44,588 nt of DNA from Candidatus Njordarchaeota archaeon. Lineage in GTDB: Archaea; Asgardarchaeota; Njordarchaeia; Njordarchaeales; Panguiarchaeaceae. Position numbers and translations under genes: made by a program. The notes under the pieces are model-generated. The model saw nothing but the letters and a program-made list of their open reading frames with translations, had not been told where the DNA came from and searched no databases. The stretch's first letter is position 1, and every line of letters starts with the position of its first letter. The stretch lies in the NCBI GenBank assembly GCA_029856685.1, contig JAHKKZ010000005.1:1-44588 (forward strand). The letters are read 5' to 3'. Positions 1 through 7,948 of this stretch are shown here, in pieces.

Positions 1-216
1 GGTGCAGGAGATTTCTTCATGGTCTCCTTCGCCACAGAATACATGTGTGAGGGTAATGTTGTGAAAGCAGCTCTATACGCGGCCTCACTAACATCGCTTT
101 TTGTTGAAAGAGTTATTCCTAGGAATCTAAGGAGTGTAAGAGGATTGCTTAGTAAAATAGAACCTATTTTGAATGCTAGGTTAGAAACTTTGAGGCGTAA
201 AATAAAGCAAATATAA
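1..216 (+). CDS. PfkB-family sugar/nucleoside kinase, C-terminal fragment
   Basis: The window opens inside this gene: frame 1 reads GAGDFF from the first base, which is the PfkB/ribokinase signature 2 (GAGD, whose Asp is the catalytic base). About 71 codons remain, ending in TAA. The fragment holds the usual helix that follows the GAGD loop and a basic tail (LRRKIKQI). The family phosphorylates a sugar or nucleoside with ATP in the cytosol; the substrate cannot be told because the sugar-binding half is outside the window. The in-frame ATG at 19 is internal and not a start. A nitroreductase follows about 45 bases later on the same strand. Confidence 0.8.
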   Translation, partial: GAGDFFMVSFATEYMCEGNVVKAALYAASLTSLFVERVIPRNLRSVRGLLSKIEPILNARLETLRRKIKQI

Positions 217-261
217 TAATCATATTATTGCTAGCATTTTCTGTCGGGAGTGGTGAGTCTG

Positions 262-804
262 ATGGATGTGTTCGAAGCTATAAAGAATCGTAGAAGTGTT
301 AGACGGTATCTATCCGATCCGATAAGTGATGCTGACCTGAAGAGAATCCTAGATGCTGCTAGGTGGGCGCCATCTGCTGGAAATAGACAGTCATGGGAAT
401 TTGTGGTGGTGAAGGATCTGGAGAGAAAGCGGGCTATAGCTAAAGCAGCATTGAATCAAACATTTATTGCTGAAGCACCTGTAGTATTAGTTGTTGGAGC
501 AAACATCGAAAGATCGGCGTCGAGATACGGGTCTAGAGGCGCAACTTTGTATTGTATCCAAGATACAGCCGCAGCAATAATGAATCTGATGCTGGCGGCA
601 CATGCATTAGGTTATGGTACCTGTTGGATCGGAGCTTTCGATGAAAGAAAAGTAGCGGAAATTATTGGTTTCCCTGAGCATATACGTCCAGTGGCCATAA
701 TACCCATTGGCAGGCCTGCTGAGAGACCCTCCCCTCCTCCAAGATTCGCCTTGGAAGAAATAGTTCATATCGAGAAATACGGCAACAAATGGACTGGTGT
801 ATGA
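262..804 (+). CDS. Nitroreductase-family FMN oxidoreductase
   Basis: A protein of about 180 residues with the nitroreductase fold: the N-terminal RRSVRRY motif binds the FMN phosphate, WAPSAGNRQSWEF is the family's second FMN-contact block, and a central Ala-rich helix precedes GYGTCWIGAF. The C-terminal PIGRPAE is also typical. Such enzymes use NAD(P)H and FMN to reduce nitro compounds, quinones or flavins; the physiological substrate is unknown. I chose ATG 262 because GGTGA (252-256) lies five bases upstream; an in-frame GTG at 250 would add four residues. nucS begins three bases after the stop, so the two are probably cotranscribed, though no functional link is obvious. Confidence 0.88.
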   Translation: MDVFEAIKNRRSVRRYLSDPISDADLKRILDAARWAPSAGNRQSWEFVVVKDLERKRAIAKAALNQTFIAEAPVVLVVGANIERSASRYGSRGATLYCIQDTAAAIMNLMLAAHALGYGTCWIGAFDERKVAEIIGFPEHIRPVAIIPIGRPAERPSPPPRFALEEIVHIEKYGNKWTGV

Positions 805-807
805 TTC

Positions 808-1581
808 TTGCGTACACTGGATGAGATCCTAGAAGTGGAAACTCCGAGAGAAAAGTATATTATAATGGAGGAGCCAGACAAGGAGGTGGCTGCGGAGTTT
901 ATAAGGAAGAATTGGAGACACTATGTTATTCTTATTTTTGCATTTTCTAGTGTGAAGTACGAAGGACGAGCAGCATCGGAATTATCGCCAAGTGACCACA
1001 TAATAATACTTAAACCAGATGGGACACTTCTCGTGCATGGCCCAGAAAAAAGAGAGCCAATAAATTGGCAGCCCCCAGGATCGATTCTCACGAGCTTCGT
1101 GGAAAAAGGAAAACTTGTGATTAGAAGCAGAAGGTACAAGCCTAGAGAAACCGTAATTATTGTCTGTGAGAGTCCATATGTTCTTCTTGCAATGAATACA
1201 AGAAGTGGGGAATTTAGAATGTTTAGATCAGAATCTCAGATGGTTGACTACGTAATGAGAAATCCTAGTTTTATTGAGGAAGGATTCGTCCCAGTAATCA
1301 AGGAGTATAGGACCCGATTTGGGATAATAGATTTGTTTGGCCGTGACAAACATAACAACATTGTTATCTGCGAGTTTAAGAGAAGAGTGGCCGATGTCCA
1401 GGATGTAGCTCAATTAGCACTCTACGTAGACGCAATCCAGAGAAACTCTAACTGTAAAGTCCGTGGCTTTCTAATAGCTCCAGGGATAACAGATATGGCT
1501 TTAATAGCTCTCAAAGAGAAAAATTTAGAATTCAGGAAACTGAACCCAAAAAGTATTATAGGAGGTGAGAATGCTGTATGA
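808..1581 (+). CDS. nucS: Endonuclease NucS (EndoMS)
   Basis: A protein of 257 residues, the usual NucS length. The N-terminal half is the DNA-binding domain (HGPEKREPINWQPPG block); the C-terminal half is a restriction-type nuclease with GIIDLFGRD, then ICEFKRR, giving the Asp ... Glu-x-Lys metal site. A QLALYVDAI helix follows, as in the family. In archaea and actinobacteria NucS cuts both strands at mismatches or acts on branched DNA; it works with the sliding clamp. The start is TTG 808, three bases after the nitroreductase stop, with GGTGT seven bases before it; no ATG fits better. The stop overlaps the next gene by ATGA (1578-1581), so translation is probably coupled. Confidence 0.9.
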   Translation: MRTLDEILEVETPREKYIIMEEPDKEVAAEFIRKNWRHYVILIFAFSSVKYEGRAASELSPSDHIIILKPDGTLLVHGPEKREPINWQPPGSILTSFVEKGKLVIRSRRYKPRETVIIVCESPYVLLAMNTRSGEFRMFRSESQMVDYVMRNPSFIEEGFVPVIKEYRTRFGIIDLFGRDKHNNIVICEFKRRVADVQDVAQLALYVDAIQRNSNCKVRGFLIAPGITDMALIALKEKNLEFRKLNPKSIIGGENAV

Positions 1582-2264
1582 GAATTGCATGGGATATATC
1601 TCACCAAGAATTTACAATAGAGGATCACTACTATTTCTCCATACTGAAAAGGGAACTGAAAAGAAGAAATATTGATGTTTTTGAGTTAGATAAGCTTAGT
1701 GATATTCTCAAAGAAAAAGCAGACGTGCTAGTGATTAATTATCCAGAGAAACCATTCAGCAGAGGCGATGTAGATATTGTTCAAAGGTTTTTGAATAGAG
1801 GAGGTAAAGTAATTGTTCTTGGATATTACGCTAATGAGGATGGCATAGCGGCCACAGTAAATTCTCTAACTAAACACTTTGGCTTGGTGCTAAGAGCCGA
1901 TAGAGTTTATGACCCGATAAATAATGATGGTGGAGACGAATTCTTGATAGTCACCAGCAGAGTCCTTAATTTTAATAGGGGAGTGAGAAAGGTTTTGTTT
2001 CCCTGCTCAGCATCAATAAAGATTCTAAATGAGAAGGCATCCGCGATCGTCGAAGCCGAGGACACAGCAAGGTCTAATCTTGGTGGCGACCCTATACTCA
2101 TGGTTATGCTTTCCTTTGGGAAAGGTACTCTTATACTTGGAGGCACATGTGTTTTCTGGGATAACTACAGTATAGGGAAATACAATAACAAAGAATTTTC
2201 ATTGAACCTGCTTCTTGGGCGGAGGAGTAGGATAATAGATTTTTTCTGCGGGAAGATGCCCTAA
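1578..2264 (+). CDS. Uncharacterised protein, possible class I glutamine-amidotransferase-like (DUF4350/GldG-like) fold
   Basis: A 228-residue soluble protein. The pattern DVLVINYPEKPFSRGDVDIV followed by FLNRGGKVIVLG resembles the Rossmann-like domain shared by IFT52, GldG and DUF4350 proteins, where a strand, a loop and 'flxxGGxllllg' recur. I see no nucleophilic Cys in a glutamine-amidotransferase elbow, so enzyme activity is doubtful. A later GKGTLILGGTCVFWDN segment fits the final strands of that fold. Its ATG overlaps the nucS stop, suggesting an operon and perhaps a nucS-related job, which is inference. The last 66 bases (2199-2264) lie antisense to the 3' end of the MFS gene. I do not recognise a precise family. 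Confidence 0.7.
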   Translation: MRIAWDISHQEFTIEDHYYFSILKRELKRRNIDVFELDKLSDILKEKADVLVINYPEKPFSRGDVDIVQRFLNRGGKVIVLGYYANEDGIAATVNSLTKHFGLVLRADRVYDPINNDGGDEFLIVTSRVLNFNRGVRKVLFPCSASIKILNEKASAIVEAEDTARSNLGGDPILMVMLSFGKGTLILGGTCVFWDNYSIGKYNNKEFSLNLLLGRRSRIIDFFCGKMP

Positions 2265-3476
2265 TATTAGGGCAGACCCATTTTTTCTCCTAAGCAAAAT
2301 AATACCTAGCAAAGACGCTACAAAATAGAAAAATACTCCGACAATAAGAACTGCATAGATATTATATATGTTTGTGTTTAGATTGATAGAATCCGCAATT
2401 AAACCGCCAATAACATAGCCTACGGTCGAGGATGCAGACGCAATAACGTTCCTAATCGCTTGAAGTTCGGATTCCGCACCGATCTCAGAATACTCCGTAG
2501 TAAGGGATAGCAAAGAAATATATATCAGAGGCCAGAAAGGAAGAACCCAGAACACAACGGCAGCAATAGAGTCCCAAGCGAATGCTAGATAAAGCATAAG
2601 TATGTCTCTTGTAGAGATCCCAATAATCAGAAGTTTTTCCTTCCCAATTCTATCACCCAGAATTCCGATGAAGTATGGAAAAACTATTCCCACTAAGTTA
2701 CTTAGACAGTTAACAATACCGAACAGTGTTTTGGAGCCCAGCAAGACGTAGAGTTTTATTGAGAAGGCCAGGAAGTAAATCGAATTTGCAATACTAATAA
2801 CAACTACTATTGTCATGAATACAGCTAACAATGAACGGTCTCCTCTCAGCTTTCTCTGCATAGTCTGACGCAGAGCCTGTTTAAGTAAATACTTATATGT
2901 CTTCGCTAAACCATTACCGTTCTCGTAATACCAAATATAGATTATTATGCCTCCCATCAACGTAGCAAGCGCTGCTATGATGAAATCCAAATAAATGCTG
3001 ATTTCCTCAGCGATATAGCCAGAGAGCAAACTACCTAAGGCGCCCCCTAACATGGAGAAACTTAGGTAAATCCCAGTTGCGCGTCCAGTATTTATTCTTG
3101 ATAGTGATGTTGTCATAGCTGCGAGATAGGCTCCTGTGCCTATAGCCCCTGCGAAACCTAGGAGAGCATATAGAAGCTCCAAGGATAATATTGAAAGATT
3201 AGGCATTTCTAAAGCTATGTAGAAACCAAAATAGGCTAAGCTCATAACCACACTTTGAAGGATAATAAAGGGTTTTCTCCGCACAGAGTCTGCCAAAACA
3301 CCGAAAAATCTCGAAAATATTAATGACATAAATGTGGATACGGCGCTTAGAACAGCTATGTCCAACAGACTAAATCCTCTATCCCATAGATATATATTAA
3401 ATACTGTAGAGAAAAGTGTGCTAGCAAACGTTATTAGTGCTGAGAATAGCGATAATACTGCTAGATTTCTATTCAA
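2199..3476 (-). CDS. Major facilitator superfamily transporter
   Basis: A 425-residue integral membrane protein with about 12 hydrophobic segments in two halves, joined by a basic central loop (QTMQRKLRGDRS, near residue 210). After transmembrane segment 2 there is GVLADSVRRKPF, a clear form of the MFS loop motif GxLaDrxGRrr; the second half has GILGDRIGKEKLL at the matching place, showing the internal duplication. The family exports or imports small solutes with a proton gradient; the substrate is unknown. The start is TTG 3476, because the ATG seven bases upstream (3483) is in another frame and stops at once. The gene converges on the gene ending at 2264 and overlaps it by 66 bases. Confidence 0.9.
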   Translation of the reverse strand: MNRNLAVLSLFSALITFASTLFSTVFNIYLWDRGFSLLDIAVLSAVSTFMSLIFSRFFGVLADSVRRKPFIILQSVVMSLAYFGFYIALEMPNLSILSLELLYALLGFAGAIGTGAYLAAMTTSLSRINTGRATGIYLSFSMLGGALGSLLSGYIAEEISIYLDFIIAALATLMGGIIIYIWYYENGNGLAKTYKYLLKQALRQTMQRKLRGDRSLLAVFMTIVVVISIANSIYFLAFSIKLYVLLGSKTLFGIVNCLSNLVGIVFPYFIGILGDRIGKEKLLIIGISTRDILMLYLAFAWDSIAAVVFWVLPFWPLIYISLLSLTTEYSEIGAESELQAIRNVIASASSTVGYVIGGLIADSINLNTNIYNIYAVLIVGVFFYFVASLLGIILLRRKNGSALILGHLPAEKIYYPTPPPKKQVQ

Positions 3477-3591
3477 TCATACCGACCAGAAGGACTAATT
3501 AACTGAAAAACAACAAACTCATACAAAACCCAAACCTATTAGTAAGGTAAAGAAAGAGCGAATATGCTACAAATGTAGTGGAAAGGAAAAC

Positions 3592-4446
3592 TCAGTATTG
3601 TCCCAGATACCCCTTTCTCCTCCCATCCTTTATAGTTAGTATTAAGACTATATATCCAAGGGCTAATATGGCCACTGATAGTAGGCCTACGAATATCCAT
3701 TCTGCCAGAGCACCTGGGATGCTATACCCTAATATGTCCACTTCACCTTTTATAAGCTCAGGGTCTATACCAATTAATGTTGTTCTGAAAATATCAACTG
3801 CGTAGGACAACGGTATGAACTTTGAAACGATTAGTATCTGTTCGGGAAGTGTAGAGAATGGATAAAAGGTCCCACAAAAAATCATGTAGAGCATCGTCAA
3901 GGCGTTTCCAAGAGCCCAACTGGACCTTTTAGCTTTAATGGCGACTCCTGCCAGTAGCATTGAGAACCCATAACTCATCATAAAGAACAATGCTAATCCG
4001 AGAAGCCCACCTAAGGGATTCACTATTATTATCGGTGCTTTGAAGATGATCACCATAAGAAGAATTGTTATTGAGACAAAAATCATAGAGATTATTAGTT
4101 CAAATGCGGCAAGTCCTAGAGGCAAGACCCAATAGGCGATAGGCGTCAATAATATCTGCTCTAATGTTCCTCTTCGCTGAAGCCTTATCATACCATATCC
4201 TACCTCCGAAATCATACCACTGAATAATATGTACGAAGCTATACCCCATGCTATAATATTGCTCTTAATTGCGTATTCTTGGGGGGAGTTTGGGGAAGAA
4301 AATATCAGTATAAGTGTTGCAAATGCTAGGAACCAGAATAGTAGGTTTAGTAGACTTGCAGCATAGCTTATAGGATATCTAGTCTCTATCTTCAGATTAT
4401 ACTTGGTAATAACCCATAGATCTCTTAGATTCTTCTTTAGTCCCAT
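3592..4446 (-). CDS. ABC-2 type transporter permease (second of two)
   Basis: A 284-residue membrane protein with about six transmembrane segments and the ABC-2 permease layout: a cytosolic N-terminus (LWVITKYNLKIETRYP), an amphipathic MIRLQRRGTLEQILLTP stretch after the second segment, and FCGTFYPFSTLPEQI in the periplasm-facing loop, where ABC-2 proteins carry a 'gxxfPlsxLP' pattern. It is the last gene of the exporter operon and starts by TGATG overlap with the stop of the permease before it. It resembles that neighbour along its length, so the pair probably forms a heterodimeric channel driven by the ATPase encoded at 5283-6299. Confidence 0.88.
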   Translation of the reverse strand: MGLKKNLRDLWVITKYNLKIETRYPISYAASLLNLLFWFLAFATLILIFSSPNSPQEYAIKSNIIAWGIASYILFSGMISEVGYGMIRLQRRGTLEQILLTPIAYWVLPLGLAAFELIISMIFVSITILLMVIIFKAPIIIVNPLGGLLGLALFFMMSYGFSMLLAGVAIKAKRSSWALGNALTMLYMIFCGTFYPFSTLPEQILIVSKFIPLSYAVDIFRTTLIGIDPELIKGEVDILGYSIPGALAEWIFVGLLSVAILALGYIVLILTIKDGRRKGYLGQY

Positions 4447-5276
4447 CAGTAAGCACCTATGGAACCTCTTTTTCGTGCTTCATACTTTATTTTTTCAAAC
4501 ATTATCAGGCCGAACAGAGGCCATACTAAAGCGTATGATATTAGCAGGAGAGTATCTATCAGTGGGCTGAACACATATTCAACATCGAGCATTATCGCAC
4601 GTGCGTCTGCGATTTGAATAGCTGCTGGGAAAAGGATAGCTATGACTCTCACACTTGGTGGTAACACAGCTAGAGGATAGAAAACACCAGAAATATATAC
4701 GAGGAGTGCTGTTAGGAAATTAAAGAAAGCCCATGGTTCTTTTATCCTCAACACAATGGCGCCGAAGAAGAGTGACATCCCAAATAGTGGTATGAAGCCA
4801 AGCAGTATAATCATGAGTGCCAGGAGAAATCTAGGGCTTAGTACTATGTGTAGGTAGCCCAGTAGTGCTGATGCTATCAAAACACCGCCTATAGAGTTAA
4901 TAAGGGAGATTACCAGAGTGTATAGAATGGATCCGAGAAGAAGTTCTATTGTATGGACTGGTGCTAGGAATATCTGCTCAAGAGTTCCTATTTCCATCTC
5001 TTCGTAAAGCCACATCCCAAAGTCCCACATAATCATCGAGGATAGAGACCACACAGTGGAACCCAAGAGCACATAGAACACAAAATCCTCTGTCTTTGCA
5101 TACCTACTAAATATTAAGTTAGTTGTTTCCATAGAGCCAGTAACCCCAAACGCTAGGAACACTGGTATCACTGTTAGGAAAAGAGGAAACACTATGTTTA
5201 AAAGTGCCCAGCCAGGGTATCTAACATATATCTTGTACCTAGCTTTGAAAACAGCTTTCACAGCCTCAAAATCCAA
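4446..5276 (-). CDS. ABC-2 type transporter permease (first of two)
   Basis: A 276-residue membrane protein with about six transmembrane segments, and the same marks as its downstream paralogue: EEMEIGTLEQIFLAPVHTIE after the early segments and SGVFYPLAVLPPSVRV before the last ones. I chose TTG 5276; the GGTGA that contains the TGA stop of the ATPase gene lies six bases upstream, so translation is likely coupled. The ABC-2 family exports drugs, lipids, polysaccharides or peptides; nothing here identifies the cargo. Two distinct permeases beside one ATPase point to an ATPase homodimer with a permease heterodimer. Confidence 0.88.
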   Translation of the reverse strand: MDFEAVKAVFKARYKIYVRYPGWALLNIVFPLFLTVIPVFLAFGVTGSMETTNLIFSRYAKTEDFVFYVLLGSTVWSLSSMIMWDFGMWLYEEMEIGTLEQIFLAPVHTIELLLGSILYTLVISLINSIGGVLIASALLGYLHIVLSPRFLLALMIILLGFIPLFGMSLFFGAIVLRIKEPWAFFNFLTALLVYISGVFYPLAVLPPSVRVIAILFPAAIQIADARAIMLDVEYVFSPLIDTLLLISYALVWPLFGLIMFEKIKYEARKRGSIGAY

Positions 5277-5282
5277 ATCACA

Positions 5283-6299
5283 TCACCGAAGAAGCTTACC
5301 GGTATAATATAGAAATACGTCTTCGAGCGTTGGCTCAGTGGGCTTAATATAGTATATCCTCAAGCCATTCTGAAGGATCAGATCGACAACTGATGGCAGT
5401 ATCTCCCTTGGGGAATCACATAGAACCCTTAGCCTAGCTATTGTTCCCTTTTCAGAGGCCTCATAGCTCATAGCAACCTTGCTTACCCCCTCCAATCGTT
5501 CTATCTGTCTTAGCAGAGGCTCAACATTATTTCCAAAGAGATCAGCCTCTAATGCGCTCATACCTTTAAGAGTTCTCTTGAGCTCTTCTGGAGTTCCGAT
5601 AGCAACAATTTTCCCCTCATCGATAATCGCAACCCGATCGCATAGCTCCTCAGCCTCATTCATAATATGTGTAGTTAGGAAGATTGTTTTTCCCTCATCT
5701 CTTAACTGCTTGATCTTTCTTCTAATTTCTATGGATCGTGCAGGGTCTAATGCGACAGTAGGCTCATCAAGGAAGATTAGGGGTGCATCGTTGATAAGTG
5801 CCTTAGCAAAAGCCAACAATACTTTCTGACCACTACTATATGTCTCAACAAGTCGATCTATAAAATCTTGAATACCCAGAAACTCAACGATTTCCTGTAT
5901 ACGTTGTCGAAGAACATGCTTAGGAACCCTATAGAGAGCCCCAAAGAACTCAAGATTTTCCCTACCAGTAAGCTTCCAGTATAAGGCTCTTTCACCCATC
6001 AACATAACACCCAAATGCTTTCTTACTTCATCAGAATGCCTAACCACATCAAAACCAAGAACTCTTGCGTATCCTCCATCTGGAATAAGCAATGTCGTCA
6101 AGATCTTAATCAACGTAGTTTTTCCTGCACCATTAGGCCCTAAGAGACCAAAAATCTCATTTTCATAAACGCTAAATGAGACTCCTCGTAGTGCATGAAT
6201 CCGTTTAGTTTTGCTTCTAAATAGGCCTTTCCTCTCTTTGGAAATATATGTTTTCCACAAATCATGGGTCTCTATAACAACATTAGACAAACCTGTCAC
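5283..6299 (-). CDS. ABC transporter ATP-binding protein (ABC-2 exporter type)
   Basis: A 338-residue ATPase. Walker A is GPNGAGKT, the Q-loop region follows (LGVMLMGERALYWKLTGREN), the signature is YSSGQ in place of LSGGQ as in many archaeal exporters of this type, Walker B is LIFLDEPT, then the D-loop ALDP and H-loop TTHIM. About 90 residues after the H-loop form the accessory C-terminal domain seen in NatA/DrrA-like proteins. It is the first gene of the exporter operon. The reading frame allows GTG 6299, but TTG 6290 has GGTGA five bases upstream and may be the real start. A TATA-like box lies at 6315-6323. The regulators at 6461-7757 lie upstream on the same strand. Confidence 0.93.
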   Translation of the reverse strand: MTGLSNVVIETHDLWKTYISKERKGLFRSKTKRIHALRGVSFSVYENEIFGLLGPNGAGKTTLIKILTTLLIPDGGYARVLGFDVVRHSDEVRKHLGVMLMGERALYWKLTGRENLEFFGALYRVPKHVLRQRIQEIVEFLGIQDFIDRLVETYSSGQKVLLAFAKALINDAPLIFLDEPTVALDPARSIEIRRKIKQLRDEGKTIFLTTHIMNEAEELCDRVAIIDEGKIVAIGTPEELKRTLKGMSALEADLFGNNVEPLLRQIERLEGVSKVAMSYEASEKGTIARLRVLCDSPREILPSVVDLILQNGLRIYYIKPTEPTLEDVFLYYTGKLLR

Positions 6300-6460
6300 C
6301 TTAAGGATTATTAGTATTAAATAGCTGAATTAGAGTGGATAATCATTTGAATTTAACCTCCATGATTAAGATACAAAATATCCATTCTCTCGAAGATTTA
6401 CTACAAAAAAATGAATAATTTTTCCACATTATTAAAGATTAGGTATATAGATATGAACAT

Positions 6461-7393
6461 TTAGTAGTATTGAACGCTTCCTGGCCCTCTAATACGATCA
6501 GAGAGAAATTTAAGTATCTCTCTTGGCCCAATAACCTCACCATAGACATAGATCTCCTCAATAATGTCCGCCAAATCCGATGTCACGTCTTTATCTATGT
6601 AGAGAGTTCCAAAAACACGAATAATAACTCTCTTCCCCTTTTCTTTAGCATATCTCAATTGATGAGCTTGGAGACGGTAATCAGAATACACCGTATACTT
6701 TATTAGGTCTGGTGTCTCAACGATGCTGAGTCCTCTAACTTGAGGAGTTGGTTCTATCTTTAAGATTCCAATGTTATATGCTCTCTCCCCTAGCTTGCGA
6801 AGTGATTCGGATAAAGCATCAAATATGCGAGATAGCGTATTAGATATTATCTCTGGGCCGATTTCCCCCGCAGTAGAGAATAGTTTTTTTATTTCTCTGA
6901 GAGCCTCATGTTTCGCTTCCCTTAGTGTCTTATCAATCTCACGTCGAACAGGTGCTAGAACTAAGCGGTCTATATCTTCCTTCGATAGCATTGTTTTTTC
7001 TATTCTCTCCTCCTTATACACACTTTCAGCAACCTTAGCTATGTCCTCCAGAATAGATTTTATCCTAGGGATTAGAATGTCTCTAATGCAGCTAGCAATA
7101 TTTTTTCGTGTCAAGTGATATTCACGGCCTATGTAATCAACTAGGCCAAGTGTATGTAATTGTTCCAAGTATCGTCTTGCTGTTGTAGGGCTTATTTTGA
7201 ATTTTTCTGCGATCTCTGTTGATGTTGCTCTTCCAACAGATCTTAAGTAAAGGTAGATGTCGATTCCCAGATCTTTAACTCCCAGAGAATATAATACCCA
7301 CCTAATAATCTCAGTTAGATCAGCAGACGATAAATCAATATCTTTCAGCTTACGTATTACCCACTCAGCAATAATCTCAAACTCATCACTCAT
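6461..7393 (-). CDS. Winged-helix transcriptional regulator with long C-terminal sensor-like region
   Basis: A 310-residue protein. Residues about 35-100 are a winged helix: SLGVKDLGIDIYLYL, then ATSTEIAEKFKISPTTARRY as the helix-turn-helix, then LHTLGLVDYIGREYHLT as the wing, in the style of TrmB/ArsR regulators. A helical, probably coiled-coil stretch follows (residues 110-220). The C-terminus (from about 250) is beta-rich (RVIIRVFGTLYIDKDV, EEIYVYGEVIGPREI), which may be a ligand-binding domain. It overlaps the preceding paralogue by eight bases and lies upstream of the ABC exporter on the same strand, 160 bases away. Control of the exporter is a reasonable inference; the effector is unknown. 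Confidence 0.8.
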   Translation of the reverse strand: MSDEFEIIAEWVIRKLKDIDLSSADLTEIIRWVLYSLGVKDLGIDIYLYLRSVGRATSTEIAEKFKISPTTARRYLEQLHTLGLVDYIGREYHLTRKNIASCIRDILIPRIKSILEDIAKVAESVYKEERIEKTMLSKEDIDRLVLAPVRREIDKTLREAKHEALREIKKLFSTAGEIGPEIISNTLSRIFDALSESLRKLGERAYNIGILKIEPTPQVRGLSIVETPDLIKYTVYSDYRLQAHQLRYAKEKGKRVIIRVFGTLYIDKDVTSDLADIIEEIYVYGEVIGPREILKFLSDRIRGPGSVQYY

Positions 7394-7757
7394 TTGTTCT
7401 TCCCTCAGCTAGCCTAGCAATCCTCTCAAGAAGCTCCTCAATCCGTTTAACTACTTTTCTGCGTATAGCCTCATGAAGAGGGTAGCGATAGATATAGCCC
7501 CGTCCTAAGTGATCAATTATGCCAAGGCTATACATATAGTCAAGTCTATTAATAATCTCATTTTCATCGACCTGAAGGGTAGATAGAATTTCTTCTATTG
7601 TCACGATTCTCTTCTCCTTAAGATACTTATAAATTCTCACACCCAGATCATCTAGCCCTAATGAGAAGAGAGCCAACTCCTCAAAGTCCACATTTTCCTT
7701 ATCATGAGGGCGAAGGTATTTAATGCTTATCTCAAAGATCGCTTCGAATTTAACCAT
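7386..7757 (-). CDS. Small winged-helix regulator, paralogue of its downstream neighbour
   Basis: A protein of 123 residues from ATG 7757. It repeats the plan of the next gene: SLGLDDLGVRIYKYL, a helix-turn-helix (VTIEEILSTLQVDENEIINR), then YMYSLGIIDHLGRGYIYR as the wing, then a helix (VVKRIEELLERIARLAEG), but it stops where the neighbour continues for about 180 residues. I chose ATG 7757 because GTGAT (7766-7762) lies four bases upstream and matches the 16S 3' end; an in-frame GTG at 7766 would add three residues. The two genes overlap by eight bases, so the proteins may be made together and form heterodimers, which is inference. Confidence 0.75.
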   Translation of the reverse strand: MVKFEAIFEISIKYLRPHDKENVDFEELALFSLGLDDLGVRIYKYLKEKRIVTIEEILSTLQVDENEIINRLDYMYSLGIIDHLGRGYIYRYPLHEAIRRKVVKRIEELLERIARLAEGRTNE

Positions 7758-7788
7758 AGTAATCACTGATTCTAAAACAATTTTTTCT

Positions 7789-7826
7789 AACTTAAAATCA
7801 AAAATCTATTGAATATTTAAAAGAAT
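7789..7826. promoter_or_regulatory. Divergent promoter region between the regulators and hypD
   Basis: On the minus strand TTTTAAG (7797-7791) lies about 27 bases before a likely transcript start near 7767, giving a ten-base leader for the ATG at 7757. On the plus strand TATTTAAAA (7814-7822) is a second strong TATA-like box, which could give a long hypD leader. A further plus-strand TTAAAAC (7920-7926) lies 26 bases before TTG 7949. Called from sequence only. Confidence 0.4.
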
Positions 7827-7948
7827 GTGCTTATACCAGAAACACACCTTTTCTACTTCAGGAGTACGATCTTTCTAATTCCTTACAGCAATGTTTTTAG
7901 TACTTTCAATTAGTCTAAGTTAAAACACGATATCATTCTTTTCCTATT

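Noticed and set aside
5479-5829. Plus-strand frame opposite the ABC ATPase
   Set aside because: The minus strand encodes signature, Walker B and H-loop motifs here; the plus-strand product is Ser-rich and unlike any protein.
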